From positions 1-64,000 of the forward strand of contig JAMLHL010000010.1 of assembly GCA_023957125.1 (NCBI GenBank): a stretch of 64,000 nt of DNA. Direction: 5' to 3'. The position numbers and the translations under genes are program-made. A model generated the notes under the pieces. It ran no database searches. It saw nothing but the letters and a program-made list of their open reading frames with translations, and had not been told where the DNA came from. Of the stretch, positions 34,638-43,611 are shown piece by piece; the first letter of the stretch is position 1, and each line of letters begins with the position of its first letter. The DNA is from Chitinophagaceae bacterium (GTDB taxonomy: Bacteria; Bacteroidota; Bacteroidia; Chitinophagales; Chitinophagaceae).

Positions 34638-34886
34638 ATGAAACAAGGTATCCATCCGCAAAGCTACCGGCTGGTAGTATTTAAAGACATGAGTAACGGA
34701 TCAACGTTCCTTACCAGGTCAACAGCAAATTCCAAAGAGACGATCAAGTGGGAAGACGGGAATGAATATCCGCTGCTCAAACTCGAAATTTCCAATACTT
34801 CTCATCCCTTCTTTACGGGTCAGAAGATGTTGGTTGACACAGCGGGACGTATTGATAAATTTAAAAAGAAATACGCAAAAAAATAA
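34638..34886 (+). CDS. rpmE2: Ribosomal protein bL31, type B (zinc-independent)
   Basis: An 82-residue protein starting [20 protein letters not shown]. It lacks the CxxC zinc ligands of the C+ form and has the longer type B insert, so it is the zinc-independent paralog. The frame is open from 34581, but ATG 34638 gives the family start and lies after the promoter. A strong terminator follows 20 bases after the stop, so it is monocistronic. Confidence 0.96.
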   Translation: MKQGIHPQSYRLVVFKDMSNGSTFLTRSTANSKETIKWEDGNEYPLLKLEISNTSHPFFTGQKMLVDTAGRIDKFKKKYAKK

Positions 34887-34906
34887 ACGTTTTGTCCGAA
34901 CGAATC

Positions 34907-34942
34907 ATCCCTCCGGTAACTACGGGGGGATTTTTGTTTTTG
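34907..34942 (+). terminator. Rho-independent terminator of rpmE2
   Basis: ATCCCTCCG (34907-34915) pairs with CGGGGGGAT (34923-34931, one G-T pair) around a 7-base loop and is followed by a T-rich tract to 34942. Confidence 0.8.
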
Positions 34943-34985
34943 GAATTTCCGGTATTCAATAGAAATTTGAACCTTGTTTTACAAC

Positions 34986-36149
34986 ATGCCGATCGTATTA
35001 TTTGATACGCCACAGCGAAATCTGCTGCATCCTTTCACTTACACCCGGGCCGTTGCGGGTATTCGTTGCGGGATTTTTACCTGCCGGGAAAGATGGGAAA
35101 AGCTGACCGGTCAACCGGTATATGTGCTTACGGCATCCTATCTGCAACCTCTATATCCGGCTATTCCCGGCGGGCAAAAGATATGGATAAATGCGGCGGT
35201 AATTCCGGACACGTTACTGGTCGGCCGGGTTTCAGGCCTGCGGGCCGGGGAGGCGCTGATGAAGGACGGGGAACTGATCGCGGCTGTTTCGGAGGATACA
35301 ATCAATTGGGATATCCATATGCTGACGCAGGGAAGATTTAAGAAGCAGTTTTCCTACGATGGGGCAATAAAAAAAATCGTGTATCCCTGGCACCTCTTTC
35401 AATGGAACGATCCATTGCTCCGCGATGATTACAGGCTCCTTACAGCCGGTGTAAAAAGTCAGCCGTTTGTCAGCCAACCCGGATGGGCCGCGCCGGAAAA
35501 TATTTTTATAGAAGAAGGCGCTTCCGTGTTGTCATGTACGATCAATGCTTCGGAAGGCCCGGTGTTTATTGCAAAAAATGCCGTTGTCATGGAAGGTTGC
35601 ATGATACGCGGACCTTTTGCCATGGGGGAAGGAAGTGTGTTGAAAATGGGCACAAAGATTTATGGCGCCACAACTCTCGGCCCTTACTGTATCGCCGGAG
35701 GAGAAATTAAAAATACCGTTATGATGGGCTACAGCAATAAGGCGCATGACGGCTACCTGGGAGATGCGGTGTTGGGTGAATGGTGTAATCTGGGCGCCGG
35801 CACTTCCTGTTCCAATATAAAAAATAGTGCGGCTGAGGTATATATGGAAATAGCGGATCACGGCAAGATAGCCGTTGGACTGAAATGCGGATTGCTGATG
35901 GGTGATTATAGCCGCAGTGCCATTAATACTTCATTTAATACCGGTACATTTGCGGGCATTTCATCCAATATTTTCGGGCAGGGGTTAACGCCACGCTACC
36001 TGCCTAATTTTACCTGGGGTTTTGCGCAACGGTATGTTTTTGACAAAGCGGTTGAACACCTGGCCAGGTGGAAACAATTAAAACAACGGGAACTGACACC
36101 CGAAGAAATTCAGGTATTGGCATATCTTTTTAAACAAACCATAGTATGA
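34986..36149 (+). CDS. GlmU-like sugar-1-phosphate nucleotidyl/acyl-transferase (Bacteroidota form)
   Basis: A 387-residue two-domain protein. The N-terminal part (MPIVLFDTPQRNLLHPFTYT) is a divergent nucleotidyltransferase fold. The C-terminal half is a left-handed beta-helix with hexapeptide-like repeats (for example GPVFIAKNAVVMEGCMIRGP). This matches the alternative GlmU family of Bacteroidota, proposed to make UDP-GlcNAc from glucosamine-1-phosphate. The frame opens at a TTG (34974); ATG 34986 is the natural start. Its stop overlaps the tpiA start by four bases (ATGA), so the two are coupled. Confidence 0.85.
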   Translation: MPIVLFDTPQRNLLHPFTYTRAVAGIRCGIFTCRERWEKLTGQPVYVLTASYLQPLYPAIPGGQKIWINAAVIPDTLLVGRVSGLRAGEALMKDGELIAAVSEDTINWDIHMLTQGRFKKQFSYDGAIKKIVYPWHLFQWNDPLLRDDYRLLTAGVKSQPFVSQPGWAAPENIFIEEGASVLSCTINASEGPVFIAKNAVVMEGCMIRGPFAMGEGSVLKMGTKIYGATTLGPYCIAGGEIKNTVMMGYSNKAHDGYLGDAVLGEWCNLGAGTSCSNIKNSAAEVYMEIADHGKIAVGLKCGLLMGDYSRSAINTSFNTGTFAGISSNIFGQGLTPRYLPNFTWGFAQRYVFDKAVEHLARWKQLKQRELTPEEIQVLAYLFKQTIV

Positions 36150-36907
36150 GACAACAAATTGCAGCAGCCAACTGGAAGATGAATCTGACGCTCCAACAGG
36201 CAGAAAATTTATTGGATGAAATTCTGAAAGCACCTTATCACCTGAAAACATACCAGAAGGTAGTGTTGGCCGTTCCTTTCCCTTATCTATTGCTGGCCGG
36301 TCAAAAAATAGCCGGCCATAATAATTTTCATGTTTCCGCACAAAACTGTTATCAAAAAGAGAGGGGTGCTTATACCGGGGAAAGCTCGGCGGAGATGTTG
36401 CAGTCATTAGGCGTGGAATACGTGATTTTGGGCCATTCTGAAAGAAGGGAATATTTTGGCGAAACGAACAGCATGCTGGGCGAAAAGACAAAACTGGCTT
36501 TATCCTGCGGTCTGACGCCAATATTCTGCTGTGGTGAATCCCTGCAGATCCGGGAAGCAGGAACACAGAATGATTATGTGGAAACGCAATTGAAAGAGAG
36601 TCTTTTCAGTCTTCCGGAAGAACAGATCCGGAAAATAGTAATTGCCTATGAACCTATCTGGGCCATCGGCACAGGAAAAACGGCCACTTCCGCCCAGGCC
36701 CAGGAAATGCACTTCCACCTGCGCCGGGTGCTGGCGAAACAATATGGTGATGCGGTTGCGGAAGAAATTCCGATCCTGTATGGCGGCAGTGTTAAAGGTA
36801 GCAATGCAAAAGAGTTGTTTTCCCAGCCCGATGTTGACGGTGGTTTGGTGGGAGGAGCTTCGCTGATTGCAGCGGATTTTTCGAAGATCATTGAGGCCTT
36901 GAAGTAA
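36146..36907 (+). CDS. tpiA: Triosephosphate isomerase
   Basis: A 253-residue TIM-barrel enzyme of glycolysis. Catalytic residues are visible: Lys11 in AANWKMN, the histidine in ILGHSERREYFGE, and the glutamate in IAYEPIWAIGTGKTA. The phosphate loop is near YGGSVKGSN. It overlaps the GlmU-like gene by four bases and is followed two bases later by a flippase gene, so all three are probably one transcript. Confidence 0.97.
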   Translation: MRQQIAAANWKMNLTLQQAENLLDEILKAPYHLKTYQKVVLAVPFPYLLLAGQKIAGHNNFHVSAQNCYQKERGAYTGESSAEMLQSLGVEYVILGHSERREYFGETNSMLGEKTKLALSCGLTPIFCCGESLQIREAGTQNDYVETQLKESLFSLPEEQIRKIVIAYEPIWAIGTGKTATSAQAQEMHFHLRRVLAKQYGDAVAEEIPILYGGSVKGSNAKELFSQPDVDGGLVGGASLIAADFSKIIEALK

Positions 36908-36909
36908 AA

Positions 36910-38202
36910 ATGTCGCTTCGCAAACTCATATTTCAGAGTATCCTGTCCAGAGGCTTGTATTTTTTATCCGCAACGGTGCTGAATATTATGATAGCCCGCT
37001 ATTATGAAGCCTCCTACAGCGGGCTTCTTTATTTTATGATCAACAGCTACGCTTTAGTGGTGATCGTGGGTAGTTTGAGTATAGAGTCGGGCGTTTCCTA
37101 TTTTCTTGCTTCCGGCCGGGTGCAGGCAAATGAGGTGGGTTTTTTTTCACTGCTATGGACCATCGGGATCACCGCGGTGATCTCTTTTTTTCTCTACCGG
37201 ATGATCAGTGCCGGCACATTGTCTGACCTGTACCGCCAGTATTTTACGGTTTCTGTTTTATACATCGGCGGAAATATATTATCTGCATTTTTTCTATCCA
37301 TGTTTTACGCAAAAAAATCCTTTTTCCTCCCTAATATATTGATGACCTCTGTCAATATACTGCTGATCATACTCTTGCTTTTCACCGACCGTCTTATTTC
37401 CCTGAAGGAGTACCTGGATTTTTATTTCGGCGGGTTTTTATTACAGGGAGTGCTGTTGGCCATCGCTTTTTTTATCGTTTACGGATGGAACCGGAAACTG
37501 GTTTTACCCCCGAAGGATAGTCTTAAGGGTATCTTCCGGTATGCGATGCAGGCTTTAGCGGCAAACGTTTTATTTTTCCTGCTGTACCGCATAGATTACT
37601 GGTTTGTCGAAAAATACTGTTCTGCTTCCGAACTGGGAAACTATATCCAGGTTTCCAAGCTGGGGCAACTGTTCCTCGTCATCCCCGGAATGATGGCCAG
37701 CGCCGTCTTCCCCGCTGCCGCCCGGGATCAGGTGGCCGACACTAAAAGAAGCCTGCTGCCGGTGGCGCGGGCATATACGTTCCTGTGCCTGTTTGCATGC
37801 ATATTGATTGCGGTGTCGGGTTATTGGCTTTTCCCATTCCTGTTTGGTTCCAGTTTTGATCGTATGTACCGGCCCTTTCTTTTTCTCGTTCCGGGAATTT
37901 TGTCGTTGAGTATGGTAAAAATTCTGGCGGCATTTTTTTCAGGACGAAACCAGGTTTGGATCAATATCGCTTTTTGTATGACAGGATTGATGATTCTACT
38001 TCCGGTTGATTTGATCGTTATTCCGCGCTGGGGCATAGATGCCGCGGCTATAACCAGCAGCTTTGCTTACCTTAGCGGACTTGGGTTGCTGATTTACCTC
38101 TTCCTGCGAAACACTTCCTTCTCTATCAGGGATCTGATTCTGATCAACCGGTCGGATATCGCTGAATCGGTTGGATTATTGAAGAGAAGTTTGCGGCGGT
38201 GA
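36910..38202 (+). CDS. Polysaccharide flippase / MATE-like exporter (Wzx type)
   Basis: A 430-residue membrane protein with about 12 predicted helices and a short soluble C-terminus. The start (LIFQSILSRGLYFLSATVLN) and FRYAMQALAANVLFFLLYRI in the middle are typical of the MOP/PST flippases that move lipid-linked sugars across the inner membrane. It starts two bases after tpiA and is followed by a glycosyltransferase, which fits export of a surface glycan. No Wzy polymerase is in view. Confidence 0.85.
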   Translation: MSLRKLIFQSILSRGLYFLSATVLNIMIARYYEASYSGLLYFMINSYALVVIVGSLSIESGVSYFLASGRVQANEVGFFSLLWTIGITAVISFFLYRMISAGTLSDLYRQYFTVSVLYIGGNILSAFFLSMFYAKKSFFLPNILMTSVNILLIILLLFTDRLISLKEYLDFYFGGFLLQGVLLAIAFFIVYGWNRKLVLPPKDSLKGIFRYAMQALAANVLFFLLYRIDYWFVEKYCSASELGNYIQVSKLGQLFLVIPGMMASAVFPAAARDQVADTKRSLLPVARAYTFLCLFACILIAVSGYWLFPFLFGSSFDRMYRPFLFLVPGILSLSMVKILAAFFSGRNQVWINIAFCMTGLMILLPVDLIVIPRWGIDAAAITSSFAYLSGLGLLIYLFLRNTSFSIRDLILINRSDIAESVGLLKRSLRR

Positions 38203-38274
38203 GGCGATGAGGTTTGACGCTCTGTTACCCAAAGATTTTCTTGCATCATTGGTGTTTTCTAAATAAAATAAAAT

Positions 38275-39453
38275 ATGAAAATACTTTGGCTGGCAAGCTG
38301 GTACCCTAATTACTTCAGCCCTTTCGAAGGAGATTTCATCCAGCGGCATGCACAAGCTGTATCGGAATATGTTCAGATTACGGTTGTACATATAGTACAG
38401 CGTGGTATTGAGGTGGAAGTACCCCGCAAACGTGTTGAAATAAAAGGCGCCGGCAACCTGAAGGAATACATTATTTATTTCCCGTTTAAAAAAACAGGCA
38501 TTGCCGTTCTGGATAAGATCATCTACAATCTGAAATACTATTCCACCTATGCCAGGTTTATTCAAAAGCATTTTAAAAAATCGGGTAGCCCTGATCTCGT
38601 ACACGTGCATATCCCCATGAAAAGCGGGCTGATAGCCCAATGGATAAAGAGAAGATGGAAAATACCCTACATCGTTTCCGAGCACTCCAGTTCTTATTAC
38701 CAGGTTAAAACAGACAATTTTTTCAGGAGGGGATTATTCTTCAGGAAGGCAACGTCCCTGGTTTTTCGGAATGCGATGACGGTTACTACGGTGTCGGACG
38801 ATCACGGATCGCTCTTAAAGAAAATTTTTCAATTACCGGATTGCATTACGATCCGTAACGCGGTATCCCGGCAATTTTTTTTCAAGCCCCGGCCAGCCCC
38901 GGCTGAGTTCTGTTTTTTTCACGCTTCCACAATGGATCACAATAAGAATGTGAAGGGAATGATCAGGGTGCTTGCCCGTCTCAGGCATAAACGCAGGGGA
39001 TGGAAATGTAAATTTGCCGGCTGGCATACCAAGGAATTAAAACATTATGCGTCTTCGCATGGCGTGAACGATTTTGTGGAATGGCTGGGAGTGATACCCA
39101 ATGCAAGAGTGGCGATGGAAATGCAGGGCGCGCATGCATTGGTGATGTTCAGCCGCATAGAGAATTTCCCCTGTACGATCATCGAAGCCCTGTCCTGTGG
39201 TTTACCGGTGATAGCCACCAACGTTGGCGGTATCCCGGAAGCCGTAAATGCTATCAACGGTTTCCTGGTTCAATCGGAAAATGAAAATGAATTGCTTGAG
39301 GCGATGTTAAAAATGATAGATGATTATGACCGGTTTGACAGGCTGAAAATTGCGGAAGACGCAGCGGCGCTTTATCAATACAAAATAATCGGGCAGCAGT
39401 TTTATGATCTGTATGAAAGGCTGCTCACTCGTACAGTTCCGAACGGGATTTAG
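38275..39453 (+). CDS. Glycosyltransferase family 4
   Basis: A 392-residue GT-B glycosyltransferase. The N-terminal donor-loop region is MKILWLASWYPNYFSPFEGD, and VSEHSSSYY carries the conserved histidine. The C-terminal nucleotide-sugar domain has FPCTIIEALSCGLPVIATNV with the EX7E glutamate, then GGIPEAV. It lies 72 bases after the flippase on the same strand. Its last 29 bases overlap the 3' end of the convergent OstA-like gene. Linkage and sugar are unknown. Confidence 0.9.
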   Translation: MKILWLASWYPNYFSPFEGDFIQRHAQAVSEYVQITVVHIVQRGIEVEVPRKRVEIKGAGNLKEYIIYFPFKKTGIAVLDKIIYNLKYYSTYARFIQKHFKKSGSPDLVHVHIPMKSGLIAQWIKRRWKIPYIVSEHSSSYYQVKTDNFFRRGLFFRKATSLVFRNAMTVTTVSDDHGSLLKKIFQLPDCITIRNAVSRQFFFKPRPAPAEFCFFHASTMDHNKNVKGMIRVLARLRHKRRGWKCKFAGWHTKELKHYASSHGVNDFVEWLGVIPNARVAMEMQGAHALVMFSRIENFPCTIIEALSCGLPVIATNVGGIPEAVNAINGFLVQSENENELLEAMLKMIDDYDRFDRLKIAEDAAALYQYKIIGQQFYDLYERLLTRTVPNGI

Positions 39454-41380
39454 GCCGCCGGTCTGCTTCCCACTTAAAATTCCGGAACCGTCTTCTCTCT
39501 TCCGGCACCTGGTTTACAGGATAAAACCCGCCTTTCACTTCATATATCCAACTGATTTTGTCTAATTCCTTTTTTATAAAATAGAGGTTAATAAGATCCG
39601 CCTGAGCGTAATTAGCGCCCGTATATGCGCTGTCGTCATCCTGTAGATAATAGAGGCTTTCAGCGCTGCCTTTGGCTACAATATGTTCGATATCCCCGTC
39701 TTTAAAGAAACCGTTAATGGTATTCCCTTTTAACTGGTTGTAAAAACTGTCGTTACTGCGACTAATACTGAATGCGTTATCAATCACGGTGACGTGATCG
39801 GGCTTCTTGTTTTTGGTATATAGATATATCGTGTCGCCGGTGATCTGGCTGTCTTTAGCCCACAAAACAGGATTGGTAAACAAGCGGAAAACGGAATCCT
39901 TTCCCGAAAAAAACAAACTATCGCATACCGCCTGCATGGAATCGGAAAATATACGCACCCGGTGATAGGCTTCAAAAAACCGCACACTGTCCACCCTTTC
40001 TATCGCCCGGCTTTGCAGCGCTTCAACGGTATCAATCCTTATGGAAGCAATGGTATCCTCCGGAGCCGGCCGGATCTCCTGCACCATATTATCCTGAATA
40101 TGGCTGGTGTCGGAATTGATTCCGGCTTGCCCCGTAATGCTATCTCCTGGAGACACCGGGAAAGGAGTCTCCTTATGAACAGCATCTTCCGGGTTGCCTG
40201 TTGCCATACTGTCCCTGGTTGCTTCTTTTGGAATGATCTCCGGAACGGCATTTTGTTCTTTTTTATGAATTACCTTTTTTAGTTCCCTGACAGACAGGTC
40301 TTTCCCAAACTCTTTCGCCAGACTGTCTTTTTCAGGAACAGCGGCGACCTGCAATGAGTCGGCTTGCCCCGGGCCGCTGCTATCTGCCGCAAAAAGCGTA
40401 TCTGTCATTATCCCCGAATACAGCGTGTCGGCGCTGACAAAGATGGAATCATTATCCTGCCTGATGATCATCACCGGTTTTAAGGTAGCCAGCACGGTTT
40501 TGTTGTCCCGGTTGAAGTCGCTTCGTTCAGAAGAAAGTGTTACGCCCTGCGCGGTATCAATATATATAACGTTTCCTTCCGCATGGCCTATGCCTGTATT
40601 CCGATCGAAATTAAGATAGTTTGCAGTAATGTATTGAGAGCTGTCTTCCACTATCGGCCGCTTTCCAAAACTGGCAAACCCGTTTTTCATATCGTAATAA
40701 CCATCAGAGGTACGGATGATGGATTTTCCATCGTTGATCGTCGTGGGAGAAACAAAACTGGCGATTTGGGTATCCATGTTATACAGCAGTGTGTCGGTAG
40801 CTACCGTGTAATCAGGATCAACGAGTTTTACTTTTTGAATGAAGTACGCATCCCTGGTATCGGCGTAATAATATCCTTTTCCGCTGGTGAGCGTGGAAGA
40901 AGCGGTTACAATTTTGCCCCCGGTCAGGTAAGTTCCCGTTTTGGTATTGAGGTCATATTCGAGGTCTTCCGAAGTGAGGGTGGCTTTTCCATCCGTCAGC
41001 TTTACATTTTTTTTGAGGTGGGCGATCCTTGTGTTGCCGTAATAGATCAGGTATTGAGAATATACGTTTACACTGTCGGCATCATTGATGTGGATGTTGC
41101 CGAATGCTTCAATTACATTCAGCGACTTATTCATTACAATACTGTCTCCGTTGAAAAAAGTATTTTTCTGGTTCAGCATCGCGTTGCCTACCAGTATTTG
41201 TAATTCCGTACTGTCTTTTTTTTCAAATTTCAGGATATCGGAACGGATAAGATGAACTTCGCGGGTAGTGTCCTGACCGCCCCCCGGCGTATTGGGAGCA
41301 TTGGGCTGCTGCTGCGACTGAACTAAATGAAGGATCAGCGAAAAACTAATGCACAACACGATCCTCAATCTTATTTTCAT
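39425..41380 (-). CDS. OstA/LptA-like periplasmic protein, large form
   Basis: A 651-residue exported protein (signal MKIRLRIVLCISFSLILHLV, then Q-rich start). The N-terminal third has OstA-type beta-jellyroll repeats (AMLNQKNTFFNGDSIVMNKS, VEDSSQYITANYLNFDRNTG). A Ser/Thr/Pro/Asp-rich low-complexity segment (about residues 335-460) separates it from a second OstA-like region. LptA/OstA domains carry LPS across the periplasm. It overlaps the MCE gene by four bases, and LptD lies divergently nearby, so a role in lipid or LPS transport is likely. It is larger than classic LptA. Confidence 0.82.
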   Translation of the reverse strand: MKIRLRIVLCISFSLILHLVQSQQQPNAPNTPGGGQDTTREVHLIRSDILKFEKKDSTELQILVGNAMLNQKNTFFNGDSIVMNKSLNVIEAFGNIHINDADSVNVYSQYLIYYGNTRIAHLKKNVKLTDGKATLTSEDLEYDLNTKTGTYLTGGKIVTASSTLTSGKGYYYADTRDAYFIQKVKLVDPDYTVATDTLLYNMDTQIASFVSPTTINDGKSIIRTSDGYYDMKNGFASFGKRPIVEDSSQYITANYLNFDRNTGIGHAEGNVIYIDTAQGVTLSSERSDFNRDNKTVLATLKPVMIIRQDNDSIFVSADTLYSGIMTDTLFAADSSGPGQADSLQVAAVPEKDSLAKEFGKDLSVRELKKVIHKKEQNAVPEIIPKEATRDSMATGNPEDAVHKETPFPVSPGDSITGQAGINSDTSHIQDNMVQEIRPAPEDTIASIRIDTVEALQSRAIERVDSVRFFEAYHRVRIFSDSMQAVCDSLFFSGKDSVFRLFTNPVLWAKDSQITGDTIYLYTKNKKPDHVTVIDNAFSISRSNDSFYNQLKGNTINGFFKDGDIEHIVAKGSAESLYYLQDDDSAYTGANYAQADLINLYFIKKELDKISWIYEVKGGFYPVNQVPEERRRFRNFKWEADRRPKSRSELYE

Positions 41381-42384
41381 CTTCGTTTTTTATCGGTTGC
41401 AGGAAGTTCGGTAAGCGAATCGGGCAATGGCGTCATGAGGGGCGCCGATTTGTCTTTTTTCCCAAATACCAGCCCACCGGTATATCTGCGCGGATGAATC
41501 CTGATGTCCTGCAAAAGAATGTTCAGGCTGTTGGCCGTGGAGTTCAGATTATTATACAGTTTTTTATCGTTTATTAACAATCCCAGGGAGCCTTCGCTAT
41601 TATTTAGTTTATCTAATGTAACGTTAAGCGCGGCCACCGCACCATCCAGGTTCGTTAAAGTTTGCTGTAATTCCAGTTCGGACAGTTTTTCAGTAGTGTT
41701 TTTCAGATTGGAGAAGATTTGAGTGATGGTGTCGTTGTTTTTTTTGAGGTTATCGGTAAAAGCGCTGGTGTTGGACAATGTTTGCGCGAGCGCCCCGGTT
41801 TGCGGGTTCAGCAATATGTTCAGATTGGCAGTTGTAACTGCGAGATTGGAAAGGAGGGACTGAAAATTATCATGGGCCTGTTTATCAAAAAGATTGCCCA
41901 CTAATTTCAGAACGGAATCGAGGGTTTGCAGGGAAGCGTTTATTCTGATCATAGCAGGATCGAGGCTTCCTTTCACCTGGTCCAGGAGATCCATTTTTAC
42001 ATCGGTTGAGATGGTATCGCCGTTTTTTAAAAAAGAATCCGCGTTCCCCATTTCTATATCCATCGTAGTGTTGCCCAGCAGGCTTCCGGAGATATGGGCC
42101 ATCGAATTGGCGGGTATGTTGATGCTTTTATTCAGGTTGAGTGTCACCAATATTCCGCTCAGGTCTTTATCGGTTTCATGCATTTCATATACTTTGCCCA
42201 CCTGTAGCCCGTTGATCATTACTGCGTTGGAAACAGAAAGTCCCTGCACGGATTTGAAAACGGCATATATTTTAAAGTTTTTTTCAAAAATGGGTTTTCC
42301 TTTTAAAAAATTAAACCCCAGGATCAATAAGGTGATGGCTATAGCTGTTAAAGCCCCAACCTTTGTTTCATTAGATATTTTCAT
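41377..42384 (-). CDS. MlaD/MCE-domain protein
   Basis: A 335-residue inner-membrane-anchored protein: one N-terminal membrane helix (VGALTAIAITLLILGFNFL) and one MCE domain with VMINGLQVGKVYEMHE in its conserved stretch, followed by a long helical C-terminal tail. MCE proteins form hexamers that pass phospholipids between membranes. No mlaE or mlaF permease/ATPase genes are adjacent. It is translationally coupled to the OstA-like gene and lies downstream of the amidase on the same strand. Confidence 0.9.
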   Translation of the reverse strand: MKISNETKVGALTAIAITLLILGFNFLKGKPIFEKNFKIYAVFKSVQGLSVSNAVMINGLQVGKVYEMHETDKDLSGILVTLNLNKSINIPANSMAHISGSLLGNTTMDIEMGNADSFLKNGDTISTDVKMDLLDQVKGSLDPAMIRINASLQTLDSVLKLVGNLFDKQAHDNFQSLLSNLAVTTANLNILLNPQTGALAQTLSNTSAFTDNLKKNNDTITQIFSNLKNTTEKLSELELQQTLTNLDGAVAALNVTLDKLNNSEGSLGLLINDKKLYNNLNSTANSLNILLQDIRIHPRRYTGGLVFGKKDKSAPLMTPLPDSLTELPATDKKRR

Positions 42385-42404
42385 CCGTGTATTTCTAATT
42401 TTTG

Positions 42405-42412
42405 CGAAAATA
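42405..42412 (-). promoter_or_regulatory. -7 promoter box of the MCE-OstA operon
   Basis: The minus strand reads TATTTTCG (one mismatch to TAnnTTTG), 20 bases before the MCE ATG. Confidence 0.4.
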
Positions 42413-42551
42413 TTTACTGTTCAACCAGGCGTTGGTTTGTTCAGATGAACGATTATAATCCTTCACTTATTATTCAAAATCAATACTTTCGATGCAAAAA
42501 TAACGTATTCGCGCCAAGGGTGCCTATTTGTTTGGCAGAAGTCCGGCATTT

Positions 42552-43520
42552 TTATTCGTTTGCTGAAACTGGTGTATTTGCAGCATTGGCCTGGTTTGTT
42601 GGAGCAACCCCGGCATTGGAGGTTTCGATCCCTCCGTTTCTTTGGCTATCCAGCAGGTTCTTGAAATTTACAACCGCTCTTACAATAGCCCTGGACACTT
42701 CGCTTTGTCCTTTTTCGCTGTTCAGATAGTCCTCTTCTTCTTTGTTGGTGATGAAACCCGTTTCTATCAGCACTGCGGGCATGTTGGTGGCCTGCAACAC
42801 CCAAATCCCTTTTTCATTACGCTGCAGCACCCCATCACTCTTACGCCCGTCTTTCTCAAATTCCGATTCGATCATGGAAGCGAGACGCACGCTGTTTTTG
42901 AAATATTTTTGTACCCACAACCTGCTGGCGATAGCGCCTTCGGGAGTAGAAGGATCGGGAACATCGGTGAGTTCGCCTTCGGATTCAAACCGTTCGGAAA
43001 CGGCGTCGGCTTTATGCACATCGCGGTCGGCAGCCCACACATAAGTGCCGGTACCATAACGGGGATTGGGGGTTGTCCATCTCTTATACACCGGTTGCTT
43101 TTTTGTATGCTTTTTCCGGTTAGCGCCCTTACCGGTATAATACACGCGGTTTTGATAACCCGTAACCTTTGAATGGCGAATAGGAGGCGCGGCATTTACG
43201 TGAATACAAACAAACAGATCTCCCTTGTTTTCATTGGCAAAAGCTGCCTTTTCTCTTACAGACTGCGTGATATCGCTGGTGCGGGTTTGGATTATCTTCG
43301 TATCCGGAAGTTCCTGTTGTAGTAGTTCACCCACCTTTATCGCAAATTTCAGGGTCAGTTCCGCTTCCGTAGAATAAGTTCCTTTGGCGCCCTGATCGTT
43401 GCCGCCGTGTCCGGCGTCCACAATAATGGTTCTGATCCGGCTTTGGGATTGCGAAAAACAAACCTGCGAAAACAATAATGAAAGGAAAAAGGAGGTAGCA
43501 ATTACACTTATTTTCTTCAT
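42552..43520 (-). CDS. N-acetylmuramoyl-L-alanine amidase (Amidase_3)
   Basis: A 322-residue exported zinc amidase that cuts the peptide from MurNAc in peptidoglycan. The signal peptide is MKKISVIATSFFLSLLFSQV. Zinc ligands are in IIVDAGHGGNDQGAKG (His), the downstream TEAELT (Glu) and CIHVNAAPP (His), and the catalytic glutamate is in VLIETGFITNKEEEDYL. An insertion of about 70 residues (VYYTGKG to DVPDPSTPEG) is typical of the Bacteroidota form. It is divergent from lptD. Confidence 0.93.
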   Translation of the reverse strand: MKKISVIATSFFLSLLFSQVCFSQSQSRIRTIIVDAGHGGNDQGAKGTYSTEAELTLKFAIKVGELLQQELPDTKIIQTRTSDITQSVREKAAFANENKGDLFVCIHVNAAPPIRHSKVTGYQNRVYYTGKGANRKKHTKKQPVYKRWTTPNPRYGTGTYVWAADRDVHKADAVSERFESEGELTDVPDPSTPEGAIASRLWVQKYFKNSVRLASMIESEFEKDGRKSDGVLQRNEKGIWVLQATNMPAVLIETGFITNKEEEDYLNSEKGQSEVSRAIVRAVVNFKNLLDSQRNGGIETSNAGVAPTNQANAANTPVSANE

Positions 43521-43611
43521 GCCCTTGTTAAAATTTAGTAGGGTTTAGTAATTCAGTTTCTATCTTCACGTTTTCTTACCTGTAATGGCTATTTTTGCTG
43601 CCTGTTTATGT

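Noticed and set aside
42424..42551. Additional small gene between the MCE and amidase genes
   Set aside because: Short frames only, no start with a promoter box and no recognisable product.
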